The position numbers were made by a program, and so were the translations under genes. Shown piece after piece: positions 51,764-60,418 of a stretch of 64,000 bases of DNA. The DNA comes from CBDDCX01 sp965226925 (GTDB lineage Bacteria; Gemmatimonadota; Gemmatimonadetes; Longimicrobiales; Gaopeijiaceae). The stretch covers positions 581,682-645,681 of the forward strand of contig CBDDEN010000010.1 in assembly GCA_965226925.1 (NCBI GenBank), written 5' to 3'. How positions within the stretch are numbered: the first letter of the stretch is position 1; each line of letters starts with the position of its first letter. The notes beneath the pieces were generated by a model. It ran no database searches. It worked only from the letters and a program-made list of their open reading frames with translations, and was not told where the DNA came from.

Positions 51764-53364
51764 CCCGAGGCTTCGCGGTGGGCGTCGCCCGAGCTCACCT
51801 CAGTGGCCCGGGCGATGGTCTCCCGGAGGACGACGGGTTCGACCGGTTTCGGCAAGAAGATGCCTCTCTGCCGCAGGCCCTCATGCCGGTCGAGTGCCCG
51901 GGCACCGAGTCGTGAGGTGAAGATCACGGGAAACGAAACGAGTCGCTCGGTCAGCGCCTCCCCGCCCCCGCCTTCCTCGAGCCGGCCTATGTCGACGATG
52001 AGCAGATTGAACGCGGGACTGGGGCCCTCCAAGGTTGGGATCCACTCTCCCAACGACTTCGCCACGACCACCGAGTGCCCATCCCGCACAAGCGATCGCT
52101 CGAGCACTCCGCCCACCAGGTCATCGTCGTCGACGAGCAAGATGCGAAGACCGCTCCGCGGCTCGTTCGCCTCCACGGTCGCGACGTCTGGGAGGGGTAC
52201 CACCGACGCCTCCTTACACGGGAAGTAGACGTGGAAGGTGGAGCCCTCACTCTCATGGCTCTCGACGACGAGGCCTCCCCCGCAACTCTCGACGATTCGG
52301 CGAACCGTCCAAAGGCCGAAACCCGCTCCACGGCCCTGCTTCGTCGTGTAGTGCCGATCGAACAAGCGCTCTCGGTCCTCCCTGGTGATCCCAGACCCCC
52401 CGTCCGCGACCATGAGATGCACGTACCTCCCAGCGGGAAGGACACCGCCCTCCACGGTCATCGGTGCATAGACCTCGGCGTTCAGGGACCCGATCGTAAT
52501 CGATCCACCCCGGGGCATCGCGTCCTTGGCATTCAAGACCAGGTTGAAGATCACTTGCTCGACCTGGACCGGATCGCACTCCGCGAGCCAAAGGTCCTCC
52601 TCGGAGCGGACGCTGAGTCCGATCTTCTGACCGAGCACCCGAGCCAGGATCGGTGCCAATCCGCGTGCCATCGTGGAGACGTTGGCGGCGCCGACCCTCT
52701 CACGCTGGCGCGTCGAGAACTCGAGAATCTGATTGACCAAGGCTGAACCACGGGCCGCCGCCCCCTCGACGATTCTCAGGTTGGCGCGGCTCACTCCCGA
52801 AAGCCCCTGCTCTTCAGCCACCAGCGGGGCGGTCGCCAGAATCGTGTTCAGCAGGTCACTGAAGTCGTTGGCCACCCCACCCATCAAGGCACCCAAAGAC
52901 TCCATCCGCTGCGCGCGCCAGAGGCGCTCTTCCAGTCGAGATATCTCCTCGCGGTCGGAGGTGACGTCGTGCACGACGCCGAAGGCGCGCACCGGCACTC
53001 CGGGAAGCACGGCGAGATCTTCGCGAAGCCAGCGGACGTCTCCGTTTTCGGCAACGATACGATACTCGACCGACCCGCCGGCCCCACCCGTGAGCGACTC
53101 GAGCGCTCTAGCGAGCGCGTCGGCATCCTCCGGATGAACGCAACGCTCCCAGAGCTCCGGACTTTGTTCTAGCGAGAATGAGTCGAGGCCCGTGAGGGAT
53201 TGCAGGGCCCCGCCGACGAAGAGGACCTCGGGTCGCTCGCCGAGACTGCGCAACGTTACCGCATACCCAGCCCCCGGTAGGTGGGGGGCGACCAGCTTCA
53301 GAACATCCTGAAATTGGTTCGTAGGCACGCTCGAAATCTCCCAAAACGGTCGGGAGCGGCGCAC
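51760..53364 (-). CDS. PAS-histidine kinase-like-receiver hybrid protein lacking the phospho-accepting His
   Basis: 534 residues, GTG start. PAS domain (LRSLGERPEVLFVGGALQSL; CVHPEDADALARALESL; YRIVAENGDVRWLREDLAVL), short coiled coil (EEISRLEERLWRAQRMESLG) and a dimerisation helix GALMGGVANDFSDLLNTI where the usual HDF is NDF, so the His is Asn. The ATPase domain keeps N, G1 and G2 boxes (FNLVLNAKDAM; MVADGGSGI; GRGAGFGLWTVRRI). The C-terminal receiver has ILLVDDDDLVGGV, LLIVDIGR and FLPKPVEP. It may signal without autophosphorylation. The last codon and stop come from the MITE end. Confidence 0.83.
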   Translation of the reverse strand: MRRSRPFWEISSVPTNQFQDVLKLVAPHLPGAGYAVTLRSLGERPEVLFVGGALQSLTGLDSFSLEQSPELWERCVHPEDADALARALESLTGGAGGSVEYRIVAENGDVRWLREDLAVLPGVPVRAFGVVHDVTSDREEISRLEERLWRAQRMESLGALMGGVANDFSDLLNTILATAPLVAEEQGLSGVSRANLRIVEGAAARGSALVNQILEFSTRQRERVGAANVSTMARGLAPILARVLGQKIGLSVRSEEDLWLAECDPVQVEQVIFNLVLNAKDAMPRGGSITIGSLNAEVYAPMTVEGGVLPAGRYVHLMVADGGSGITREDRERLFDRHYTTKQGRGAGFGLWTVRRIVESCGGGLVVESHESEGSTFHVYFPCKEASVVPLPDVATVEANEPRSGLRILLVDDDDLVGGVLERSLVRDGHSVVVAKSLGEWIPTLEGPSPAFNLLIVDIGRLEEGGGGEALTERLVSFPVIFTSRLGARALDRHEGLRQRGIFLPKPVEPVVLRETIARATEVSSGDAHREASG

Positions 53365-53760
53365 CCTGGGGGGATTTTAAAGGCAGGAACAGCCGATGCG
53401 CGCCCGCCAGGGTTTTGGTAACGGCCTCGGCCTTCCCGATTCAGCCTCGAGTGAGCCTGCGTCCGACCGCACGGGTGATGAAGCGCACTCGATCACGCAA
53501 CGGCAGTCGGTGGAGATTCGTCTCCCTCCGCCTCCCGCCACCCGGCCTCGTAGAGGGTCTCCGGCCTCGGGCACCATGCAAGCTGCCAGAGCCCGGAACG
53601 GGCCCCGCACCGGCGCGAGGAGGGAAGTCGTCACGATCGGCCACCAGTTGGGGAGTGCTCGAAAGACGCGGGGGCGATAACGTGTCTGCAGGGTCGCCAC
53701 CGCGGCAAGTACCGCTCGCCGCGGCAGATGGCGTCCGAGAGACGAATCGGGAGGAAGTGA
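53365..53760. other. Divergent intergenic region
   Basis: About 395 bp between the kinase gene and the PpiC lipoprotein gene. Long frames cross it on both strands but none has a recognisable domain. A minus-strand piece RPRVFRALPNWWPIVTTSL looks protein-like, but I cannot place it. Confidence 0.35.
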
Positions 53761-54744
53761 GTGCAGAGACGAACCTGGCCGGCGCTGATCCTTCTGTCGA
53801 CGGCGGCCTGTGGAGGAGAGCCACCGGCCCTGACGGTAGGAGATGTGTCCTTCTCCGAGAACGAGCTCCTCGGCCTCAGCTCGGCTCGACGGGGAGAGCT
53901 CGCGACCCTTGCGGCCTTCGGACTCTCACCCGCCCGAGGGGAGACCCTTGATGTGCTCGAGGCGCTGCTCGAGCGCTCACGCGACGAGGCCCTGCTCAGG
54001 CACGTTGCCGCCGAGATCGCGTTGCGCGATGCCCACGTCGACGACGAGCAACTACGGGCCCACTACCTCACCAACCCGGCCGTCGAGCTCACGGTCCGGC
54101 ATGTGCTGTTCTTCTCCGAGCGGTGGCGGTCCCCCTCGCATCACGCTCAGGCTCGACGCAAGGCCGAGGCCGCCCTCGAGCGGCTCGGAGCGGGCGAGCC
54201 GTTCCCGGAGGTCGCTGCGGAACTCTCCGAGGAGCCGGGAGCCGAGGGACGCCAGGGTCTGCTGACCCCCGGTCGCGAGGGGTCCTGGGTCGCGGAGTTC
54301 TGGACCGCCGCTCGGGCACTGGAGGTCGGACAGATCAGCCCGGTGGTCGAGACCCAGTACGGGCTCCACGTGCTCCGCCTGGAGGGAAGGGAGATCGTGC
54401 CGTTCGAGGAAGCGCGCCCCACGGTGGTCCTGGAGGTGGCCGACCTCATGGGATCATTGGCCCAGGCACGGGAACGCTCCACCCTGGAGCAGGCGCGCGA
54501 GTTCGCGTTGTCGCTTCCCGAGGGCGAGCAAGCCCTCATCACCCGCGAGTTGGAGGATCGTATTCTCCGCTGGAACACGGCCCTCGGCTTCGGCCCGAAC
54601 CTGACCCCTGCCCAGGTCGCCGAGGCCGCCCGAGCCGCGCTGGGCTCGACCGCTCAGGGCGCCACCATCGCCCGCAACGAGCTCGCCGCACTCAAGTCGC
54701 TGTTCGAGTCGGCGTACCCCATCGACATGTCACCCGGCCCCTAG
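53761..54744 (+). CDS. PpiC-type peptidyl-prolyl isomerase lipoprotein
   Basis: 327 residues, GTG start, lipoprotein signal with lipobox STAAC. SurA/PrsA-like N-terminal helices are followed by a parvulin domain: VELTVRHVLFFSER, LGAGEPFPEVAAELSEEPGA, GLLTPGREGSWVAEFW, LEVGQISPVVETQYGLHVLR. A helical C-terminal arm follows. Probably a membrane-anchored chaperone for exported or outer-membrane proteins. The following M50-like gene starts 86 nt downstream on the same strand. Confidence 0.85.
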   Translation: MQRRTWPALILLSTAACGGEPPALTVGDVSFSENELLGLSSARRGELATLAAFGLSPARGETLDVLEALLERSRDEALLRHVAAEIALRDAHVDDEQLRAHYLTNPAVELTVRHVLFFSERWRSPSHHAQARRKAEAALERLGAGEPFPEVAAELSEEPGAEGRQGLLTPGREGSWVAEFWTAARALEVGQISPVVETQYGLHVLRLEGREIVPFEEARPTVVLEVADLMGSLAQARERSTLEQAREFALSLPEGEQALITRELEDRILRWNTALGFGPNLTPAQVAEAARAALGSTAQGATIARNELAALKSLFESAYPIDMSPGP

Positions 54745-54830
54745 TGTTCGCACCGACGTTGTGGCCGCCGTCCCCCCATTGCCGTCGACCGAACGAAACA
54801 CTGGAGCGGTCCGGGCCGTAGAAGGAGGTC

Positions 54831-55502
54831 ATGAAGGCTCAGACGAAGCGTAAGCTCGCGTTCCTCGGCGGTTTCGCCGCCTACTTCGGTACGCTCTGGT
54901 TCTTGTGGGACACACCGGCCGTGTATCCGCTGAAGGTCTTCGTGGTGCTCCTCCACGAAATCAGCCACGCGGTGGCGGCGGTCGCTACGGGCGGAACCAT
55001 CGAGCGGATCGTCCTCGACCCCAACCAGGGTGGGGCGTGTTACTGCCCCGGTGAGAACGCCTTCGCGACGTTGTCCGCGGGTTATCTCGGTAGCTTGGCG
55101 TGGGGAAGCCTCTTGGTAGTGGCGGGACAGGCCAAACGCATCAACGGCCGGTGGGTCACCGGTGCGGTGGGGATTTTGGTTGTCGCCCTCACGCTCGCGT
55201 ACGTCAGAAGTACGTTCGGTTTCGGTTTCGGGCTCGCCTTCGGAATCGCCCTCGTCATCGGGGCCGTCAAGCTGTCGAGTGCGGTCAACCAGGGAGTGTT
55301 GCTCACGCTGGGGCTGACGAGCTGTCTCTACGCCATTCTCGACATCAAGAGCGACATTCTGGACCGGCCCGAACTCCAATCCGACGCCGCCATGCTGGGT
55401 GACCTGACGGGGATACACACGGTGGTCTGGGGCAGCCTCTGGATCACGATAGCCGTCCTGGCGAGCGGCTGGCTCTTCCACAGGTCGTACCACAACGCCT
55501 GA
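54831..55502 (+). CDS. M50-type membrane metalloprotease-like protein
   Basis: 223 residues, about six membrane helices. VFVVLLHEISHAVAAVATGG contains HExxH within a helix, as in M50B-like proteins; a later Asp in SCLYAILDIKSDIL may be the third ligand. AGYLGSLAWGSLLVVAGQAK and VWGSLWITIAVLASGW are further helices. Good Shine-Dalgarno GAAGGAGG 4-11 nt upstream. Possible intramembrane protease; the substrate is unknown. Confidence 0.75.
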   Translation: MKAQTKRKLAFLGGFAAYFGTLWFLWDTPAVYPLKVFVVLLHEISHAVAAVATGGTIERIVLDPNQGGACYCPGENAFATLSAGYLGSLAWGSLLVVAGQAKRINGRWVTGAVGILVVALTLAYVRSTFGFGFGLAFGIALVIGAVKLSSAVNQGVLLTLGLTSCLYAILDIKSDILDRPELQSDAAMLGDLTGIHTVVWGSLWITIAVLASGWLFHRSYHNA

Positions 55503-55918
55503 CCGACACCACATATGGTAGTGTCACGCCGCTCAACACGCCGCCGACAATTTCTCCTTGATCTCGCCGGCTCAGATCCTTAGCTTGGCGTTGACCTTGA
55601 TTGGTCCTGGGCCGCCCCAAAACCCTCAGAGAGGGGGAGGACGCGGACCGCGGGTCCTCGAGCCCGCCGGCGATAAGCCCACAGTCGAACTGAGAATGAG
55701 GAGGTGATCAATTGTCTAGTCCATGTAGCCTGTCCAACCTGGCAAGGGCAAGCGATCGCCGCTTCGGTCAGTAGGAGCGGAATCGGCTTCACCTGTTTGC
55801 GCCATTAGCGGCCATCGCGCCGGGTTGCGACAGACAAAAACGCGCCGTTGGGAGCACCTGACCCGACGGCGCGTTTCTCTTTGTCCGGACTTCCCGGGGC
55901 GCGGCCCGGGCGCACAGG
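55503..55918. other. Intergenic region with a possible 20-codon ORF
   Basis: About 415 bp. GAGGAGGTGATC, complementary to the 16S 3' end over its whole core, precedes TTG at 55,712, which opens a 20-codon frame (LSSPCSLSNLARASDRRFGQ) ending at 55,774. A strong terminator follows at 55,836-55,880. Otherwise no gene seen. Confidence 0.35.
55836..55880. terminator. Bidirectional rho-independent terminator
   Basis: ACGCGCCGT-TGGG pairs with CCC-GACGGCGCGT over 12-13 bp, with AAAAA before and TTTCTCTTT after, so it can terminate both the redoxin gene (minus) and rightward transcripts. Confidence 0.85.
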
Positions 55919-56497
55919 TCAACCGAAGTAGCCTGGCGCGTTCCCCGGCTTCCACTTGATGTTGCAGCCGACGCTCGGCACCTGTTCGCCCGCGACGGGC
56001 CTGCCCTCCAGAAGTGCATCGGCCGCCTCCCGCAAGTCGTGTCCGTCCACCGGCAGTCCGTTGCTGGGCCGGCTGTCGTCGAACTGCCCCCGGTACGCCA
56101 GACGCCGTTCTCCATCGAAGAGGAAGAAGTCGGGCGTACACGCGGCTGCATACGCCTTGGCCACCGACTGATCTTCGTCGAACAGATACGGAAACGTGTA
56201 TCCCACCTGCTCGACTTCGAGGACCATCATCGCGGGACTGTCGTCCGGGTGCGTCTCGATGTCGTTCGAGTTGATGCCTACCACGGCGAGCCCCTTCTCC
56301 TGATACTCCCGCACGAAATTGGCCAATTCGGCACGCACGTGCTTCACGAACGGACAGTGGTTGCTGAGGAACACCACGAGCAGGCCGCGGGCTTTCGCGA
56401 AGTCGTCTCTCGCGACCCTGCGACCCTCGGTGTCCGGGAGCGCGAAATCTGGAGCCTCCATCCCGATCGGGGCCATCGTCGATGCGGTTTTGACCAC
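55919..56497 (-). CDS. Thioredoxin-fold redoxin (AhpC/TSA-like)
   Basis: 192 residues, IGMEAPDFALPDTEGRRVAR then LLVVFLSNHCPFVKHVRAEL, with the peroxidatic-type Cys in NHCPF. Further Cys in AACTPDFFLFDGERRLAYRG and near the C-terminus (VPSVGCNIKWKPG). This SNHCPFVKH subgroup is widespread and probably reduces peroxides or disulfides. Cytoplasmic: no signal peptide. Ten nt downstream of greA on the same strand, so likely cotranscribed. Confidence 0.83.
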   Translation of the reverse strand: MVKTASTMAPIGMEAPDFALPDTEGRRVARDDFAKARGLLVVFLSNHCPFVKHVRAELANFVREYQEKGLAVVGINSNDIETHPDDSPAMMVLEVEQVGYTFPYLFDEDQSVAKAYAAACTPDFFLFDGERRLAYRGQFDDSRPSNGLPVDGHDLREAADALLEGRPVAGEQVPSVGCNIKWKPGNAPGYFG

Positions 56498-56506
56498 GGT
56501 ATACTC

Positions 56507-56995
56507 CTAGCTTTGGTCCCCGTCCTTGAGCTGCTGCGGCAACGTGACGAGATCCAGAATCTTGAAGCGCCGCTCGCCCACGGGCAGCACGATCGTGACC
56601 TCTTCGGTCTGACGGGCTCCCATGAGACCCCGCCCGATGGGTGAGGCCATCGAAACCTGCCCGCCGTCCAAGTCCATGAAGTCGCCCGCTACGATGGTGA
56701 GGTGCCTCACCTCGTCGAGTTCCAGGTCGTGGATCTCGACCTTGGAACCGAAGCCGACCCGATCGGCCGGCATGGCGCTGACGTCGATCTTGGACAGTTC
56801 CGACATGCGCCTCGTGAGGTGACCGAGTCGTGCCTGCACGAACTGCTGTCGCTCCAGGGCCGACTTGTATTCGGAGTTCTCGCGCAGGTCGCCCAACTCG
56901 ACGGCCTTCTGAATGCGATCGGGGAGAAGGACGTTGAGCTCCTGCGTCAGCCCGACGATCTCCGCTTCGATCTTCTCCCGAATCTCATCCAACAT
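56507..56995 (-). CDS. greA: Transcription elongation factor GreA
   Basis: 162 residues. The N-terminal coiled coil carries the catalytic acidic tip ELGDLRENSEYKSALERQQF (Asp and Glu that chelate Mg2+ in the RNA polymerase secondary channel). The C-terminal FKBP-like domain has GSKVEIHDLELDEVRHLTIV and SPIGRGLMGARQTEEVTI. It rescues backtracked polymerase by stimulating transcript cleavage. Motifs and length are normal. Confidence 0.92.
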   Translation of the reverse strand: MLDEIREKIEAEIVGLTQELNVLLPDRIQKAVELGDLRENSEYKSALERQQFVQARLGHLTRRMSELSKIDVSAMPADRVGFGSKVEIHDLELDEVRHLTIVAGDFMDLDGGQVSMASPIGRGLMGARQTEEVTIVLPVGERRFKILDLVTLPQQLKDGDQS

Positions 56996-57050
56996 GAGGC
57001 ATCGATCCTGAGTGCATTGCCAACTTTACGGGCCTGGGAAGCCCTCAGCG

Positions 57051-57090
57051 AAAAAAGCCGCCCTCTCCGGTTCCGGACCCGAGGGGCGGC
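57051..57090 (-). terminator. Rho-independent terminator after the dimethylargininase gene
   Basis: On the minus strand GCCGCCCCTC pairs with GAGGGCGGC, then TTTTTT. It lies about 93 nt beyond the ddaH stop (57,183) and upstream of greA. Confidence 0.8.
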
Positions 57091-57471
57091 CAACGCACGT
57101 AAGTTAGCGTCTCCCCCTGTTTGAACGGAAGGGAGTCTTCGTCGAGGCCGCGGGATTCCGCACCTCGTCCCGGCGCTTTCGCCTACCCTTCGCGCTCCAG
57201 CGTTCGGGTCAGGCAGGTCGGTCCGCCCGATCCGTTGAGGCAGATCTCGGAGCCCTCGAACGAGTGGACCTCGACTCCGGAGGCCTCCATGCGCCGGCGC
57301 GTCTCGGGGCTACCCTCCACCGCGACACATCGGCGAGGCGCGAGGGTCAGCACGTTACAGCCCAGGGTGTCGAACTCCTCCTCCGGAACCTCCACCAGCT
57401 CGAAGCCTCGCGTGAGGAGTAGCTCGCGAAACGGAACCTGTCAACGACAATGGGACACTCTACGGGATTAA

Positions 57472-58479
57472 TTAAAGAGCAATTTCCTGTGTGGAGAGGG
57501 GTGTGGTGGGAGGATTGATCCAGACGGCCTCCGGGAGCGGTTTGGGTTTGGGAACGCCTCTGACGAAGCGTTCGGGATGGGTGGTCCATGCCGTGTTGAG
57601 CACGGTTGTCCTGCGGGCGATAACGTTGTCGGCGCGCCCGAAGTGCACTTGTTCGGGGGTCAGCATCGAGATGCCCCCGTGCCTGTGCTCGGCATTGTAC
57701 CAACGGAAGAACGATCGACAGAAGGTCTTGGCCTGGCCCTGGTCTCCGAACCGTCCGGGAAACGAGGGATGGTACTTCAAGGTCTTGAACTGAGCCTCGG
57801 AGAACGGATTGTCATCCGAGACCTGAGGCCGGCTCAACGAGCGGGTCACGCCGAGGTCAGCGAGAAGTTGAGCGGTGCATTGGCTCGTCATTGGAGCTCC
57901 CCGATCCGAGTGCAGGGTCAGGACCCGGGGCTGGACGCCATGCTTCAGGCAGCTCTGCTGGATCAACCGGCCGGCCAGGGCCGAGTTCTCCCGGTCCGCC
58001 ACCATCCAGCCCACGACGTAGCGGCTGTAGATGTCCAGGATCACGTACAGGTAGTAGTAGCTCCACTTCTTCGGCCCCAGCAGCCGCGTGATGTCCCAGG
58101 ACCACACCTGGTTCGGCGCCGTGGCCATCAACTCGGGCTTCTTGTACTCGGGATGGGTGCGCTGCGCCCGGCGTTCCTGAACCGGCACCTCGGAGGCCAG
58201 AACACGATACATCGTGCGTTCGCTGCACAGGTAGACCTCTTCGTCGAGCAGCGTGGCCACCACCTCGGCGGGTGAGCGGTCCACGAACCGCTCCGAACAC
58301 AGCGTGTCGAAGACCTCGCCTCGTTCCGTCTCGCTCAATGCCCGGGCGGGCGTCGGGCGGGGCTGCCGTTGCCCGGTCGATGGGCCTCGACGACGGTACA
58401 ACGTCGATCGGCAGACCTCGAGGGCCGCGCACGCCGGTTTTACACCGACGTGCTTAGCCAGCTCATCGGCCGCCTTCAA
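57472..58479 (-). CDS. IS3-family transposase OrfB
   Basis: 335 residues, TTG start overlapping the orfA stop. HTH_21 region (YRRRGPSTGQ; LSETERGEVFDTLCSERF), then an integrase core with VWSWDITRLLG (Asp), TLHSDRGAPMTSQ (Asp) and SDDNPFSEAQFKTLKYHPSF (Glu), and the full C-terminus HPERFVRGVPKPKPLPEAVW. Intact, but efficient transposition would require OrfA from another copy. Confidence 0.9.
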   Translation of the reverse strand: MKAADELAKHVGVKPACAALEVCRSTLYRRRGPSTGQRQPRPTPARALSETERGEVFDTLCSERFVDRSPAEVVATLLDEEVYLCSERTMYRVLASEVPVQERRAQRTHPEYKKPELMATAPNQVWSWDITRLLGPKKWSYYYLYVILDIYSRYVVGWMVADRENSALAGRLIQQSCLKHGVQPRVLTLHSDRGAPMTSQCTAQLLADLGVTRSLSRPQVSDDNPFSEAQFKTLKYHPSFPGRFGDQGQAKTFCRSFFRWYNAEHRHGGISMLTPEQVHFGRADNVIARRTTVLNTAWTTHPERFVRGVPKPKPLPEAVWINPPTTPLSTQEIAL

Positions 58480-58956
58480 GAGTTCGTCCCGTCGTCGAGG
58501 CTTATCCCCAGCAGCCCCGCAACTTTTCCCTGCACGTCGATGATCAGGTGTGCCTTCCTGAGCTCATCCTCGAGCCGAGCATTGCGGCGCTCCAGCTTGC
58601 GTACCTTCTCATCCAGAGGATTTCGCTCCGGCTTGCGGCCGCGTTTCTTCGACAGGGCCTTCAGCGACCCGCTATGCGCCGCCTTGCGCCACGTCGTCAC
58701 GAGCTGGCCCACCTCGCCGGGCTCGCACCGGGTGCGACGAGTACAGGCCCTCGCGCCGCAGGAGCTGGCCCACCTCGCCGGGCTCGGTGCACCGGTCCGC
58801 TTCTTCGACGATCCGCAGCTTGTACGACGGACTGAACCGCCGGCGTAGCGGCCTATCTACTACCTCCGGGTCCGCAGGAGCTGCCGCGCTTCGCTTGGCC
58901 CCCCCGGTTCGAGGGGCACTACCATTCTCTTCCATTCTCTCTCGCAGTCCCAACAT
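58476..58956 (-). pseudogene. IS3 orfA with a short internal duplication
   Basis: The first frame MLGLRERMEENGSAPRTGGA to EGLYSSH is followed by a partial repeat of the GEVGQL-coding segment (GAGCTGGCCCACCTCGC occurs at 58,701 and 58,762), shifting the frame; TTWRKAAHSGSLKALSKKRG then resumes. The lesion is at the same place where copy 1 carries its foreign insert. Confidence 0.75.
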
Positions 58957-59174
58957 GTTCGTTTTCTCTGCCTTCGCCCTACTCTAATTCTTTGCGTGCT
59001 CTGTGTCTCACGTACGTTGGCAGAGAGGGAAAGGGAACCGGCATGAGAGGCGAATAGACCACGGCCAGATCGTGATCGACGAGGCTCACGATCGACATGA
59101 GATGGAACACTTCCGCGGGCCCGCGGAAGTGCGGAAGCGTGACCGTTACGACCTCCACGTCGGGGCCGACGAGT

Positions 59175-59322
59175 TCGCCGAGCTGACGGATACCCTCCGC
59201 ATTGGTACGGTAACCCTGGCCCACGGCCAACGTGTTGCGGTCCAACCACACGACGTCGTCGCCGAGCTGACGGATACCCTCCGCATTGGTACGGTAACCC
59301 TGGCCCACGGCCAACGTGTTGC
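59175..59322. repeat. 64-bp direct repeat inside ddaH
   Basis: 59,175-59,238 and 59,259-59,322 are identical over 64 bp with 20 bp between (period 84 bp, 28 codons). The frame is lost at the distal junction, next to a C7 run. Confidence 0.88.
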
Positions 59323-59825
59323 CCCCCCTCCAACCGCCCGTCGCCGTCGATCCCCGAAAGCACGGGGACACCCCAAGCGCCGTACGCGAGGCGCTGCGCC
59401 GCCGGCTCCCCTCGACGCGCGGCCTTGCCCATGCGGCACGCGATGACACCGGCGTCGGTGACTACGGCGGCGTCTCGAGCGTAGATCGAGTCGAGGCCGA
59501 CGTCGTCCGCTTCGGGCAAGAAGAGCACCTCGGTGCCCAACTGCTCCGAAAGCTCCACGAAAACGTCGAATTGACGCGCCGCGACGACGGGATCGGGGCG
59601 GCTCAGATATCCCAAGGCCTCCCACTGCGCGTCGACGGCGTCGTCGCTCACGAACGCGACGCTCGGGTGTTTTAGAACCGCCCGGTGAAGCCGGCCGACA
59701 TCGGATTGGTATGTGGTGCTCACCGGCGGCATGCTCGGGGACGGCCCCGTCGCCGTCAAGGACCGCACGGCTACTCCGACCTCAGCGTGCCGGGGGTGAC
59801 GTTCGATGCCCGACGGTCGGCGAGC

Positions 59826-60326
59826 CTACCCGTCCCGGGGGTCTCCCTCGTCGAGGACCTTTTGGGTACGCCCGGCACGGTAACGCCGCACGGCTTCACG
59901 GACCTCGGGGTACTTGTTCCCCAGCAGCTGCCCGGCGAGCAGCCCGGCGTTGGTCGCCCCGGCATTCCCGATCGCCAAGGTGCCGACCGGTATCCCGGCC
60001 GGCATCTGCACGATGGAGAGCAGGGAGTCCAGACCGTCCAGAGCCCAGGCCTTCATGGGAACGCCCAGGACGGGGACGACGGTCTTGGCCGCCATCATCC
60101 CTCCGAGGTGGGCGGCACCGCCGGCGCCCGTGATGATGACCTCGAGTCCCCGCTCCTCGGCGGTCGCGGCATACTCGATACAGAGGTCTGGAGTGCGGTG
60201 ACCGGAGATGACCCGGACCTCGTGAGGGATCCCGAGGGCCTCCAGTGCGTCAACGGCTCGGCTCATGGTATCCCAGTCGGACCGGGAGCCCATGACCACG
60301 CCCACGAGCGGTTTCGATTCGTTCAT
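59826..60326 (-). CDS. purE: N5-carboxyaminoimidazole ribonucleotide mutase
   Basis: 166 residues; class I PurE of de novo purine synthesis, converting N5-CAIR to CAIR. Motifs GVVMGSRSDWDTMSRAVDAL, RVISGHRTPDLCIEYAATAE, ITGAGGAAHLGGMMAAKTVV and LAIGNAGATNAGLLAGQLLG are intact. Start 60,326 is chosen because it directly precedes the fold; an in-frame Met 20 codons upstream adds an unrelated leader. No purK is adjacent within the window. Confidence 0.93.
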   Translation of the reverse strand: MNESKPLVGVVMGSRSDWDTMSRAVDALEALGIPHEVRVISGHRTPDLCIEYAATAEERGLEVIITGAGGAAHLGGMMAAKTVVPVLGVPMKAWALDGLDSLLSIVQMPAGIPVGTLAIGNAGATNAGLLAGQLLGNKYPEVREAVRRYRAGRTQKVLDEGDPRDG

Positions 60327-60418
60327 GGAAGAGAGCTTGTATCGGGCGCAGACGCAGGTCAAGAGCCGGAGGGGGCATCTCGACAAGGACAGCCCGGCAG
60401 CCTACTCTCGGCTGCACC

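Larger units (their letters stand above)
57432..59029 (-). mobile_element. IS3-family element, copy 2
   Basis: 1598 bp, same ends as copy 1. Flanked by AAA on both sides (57,429-57,431 and 59,030-59,032); removing the element plus one AAA restores VPFRELL of the host gene, so this is a precise insertion with a 3-bp duplication. orfB is intact; orfA is shifted by a short internal duplication. Confidence 0.9.
57183..59732 (-). pseudogene. ddaH: Dimethylargininase/amidinotransferase-family gene, duplicated internally and split by IS3
   Basis: The N-terminal part (Met 59,732) has VGRLHRAVLKHPSVAFVSDD, EVLFLPEADDVGLDSIYARD and GVIACRMGKAARRGEP. The central part (GQGYRTNAEGIRQLGELVGP; FHLMSIVSLVDHDLAVVYSP) is in another frame because a 64-bp segment is duplicated. 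At LMPVPF the IS3 intervenes; RELLLTRGFELVEVPEEEFD, LGCNVLTLAPRRCVAVEG and the catalytic-Cys end GGPTCLTRTL resume at 57,431. The enzyme would hydrolyse methylated arginine or a related amidine. Doubly broken here. Confidence 0.8.
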
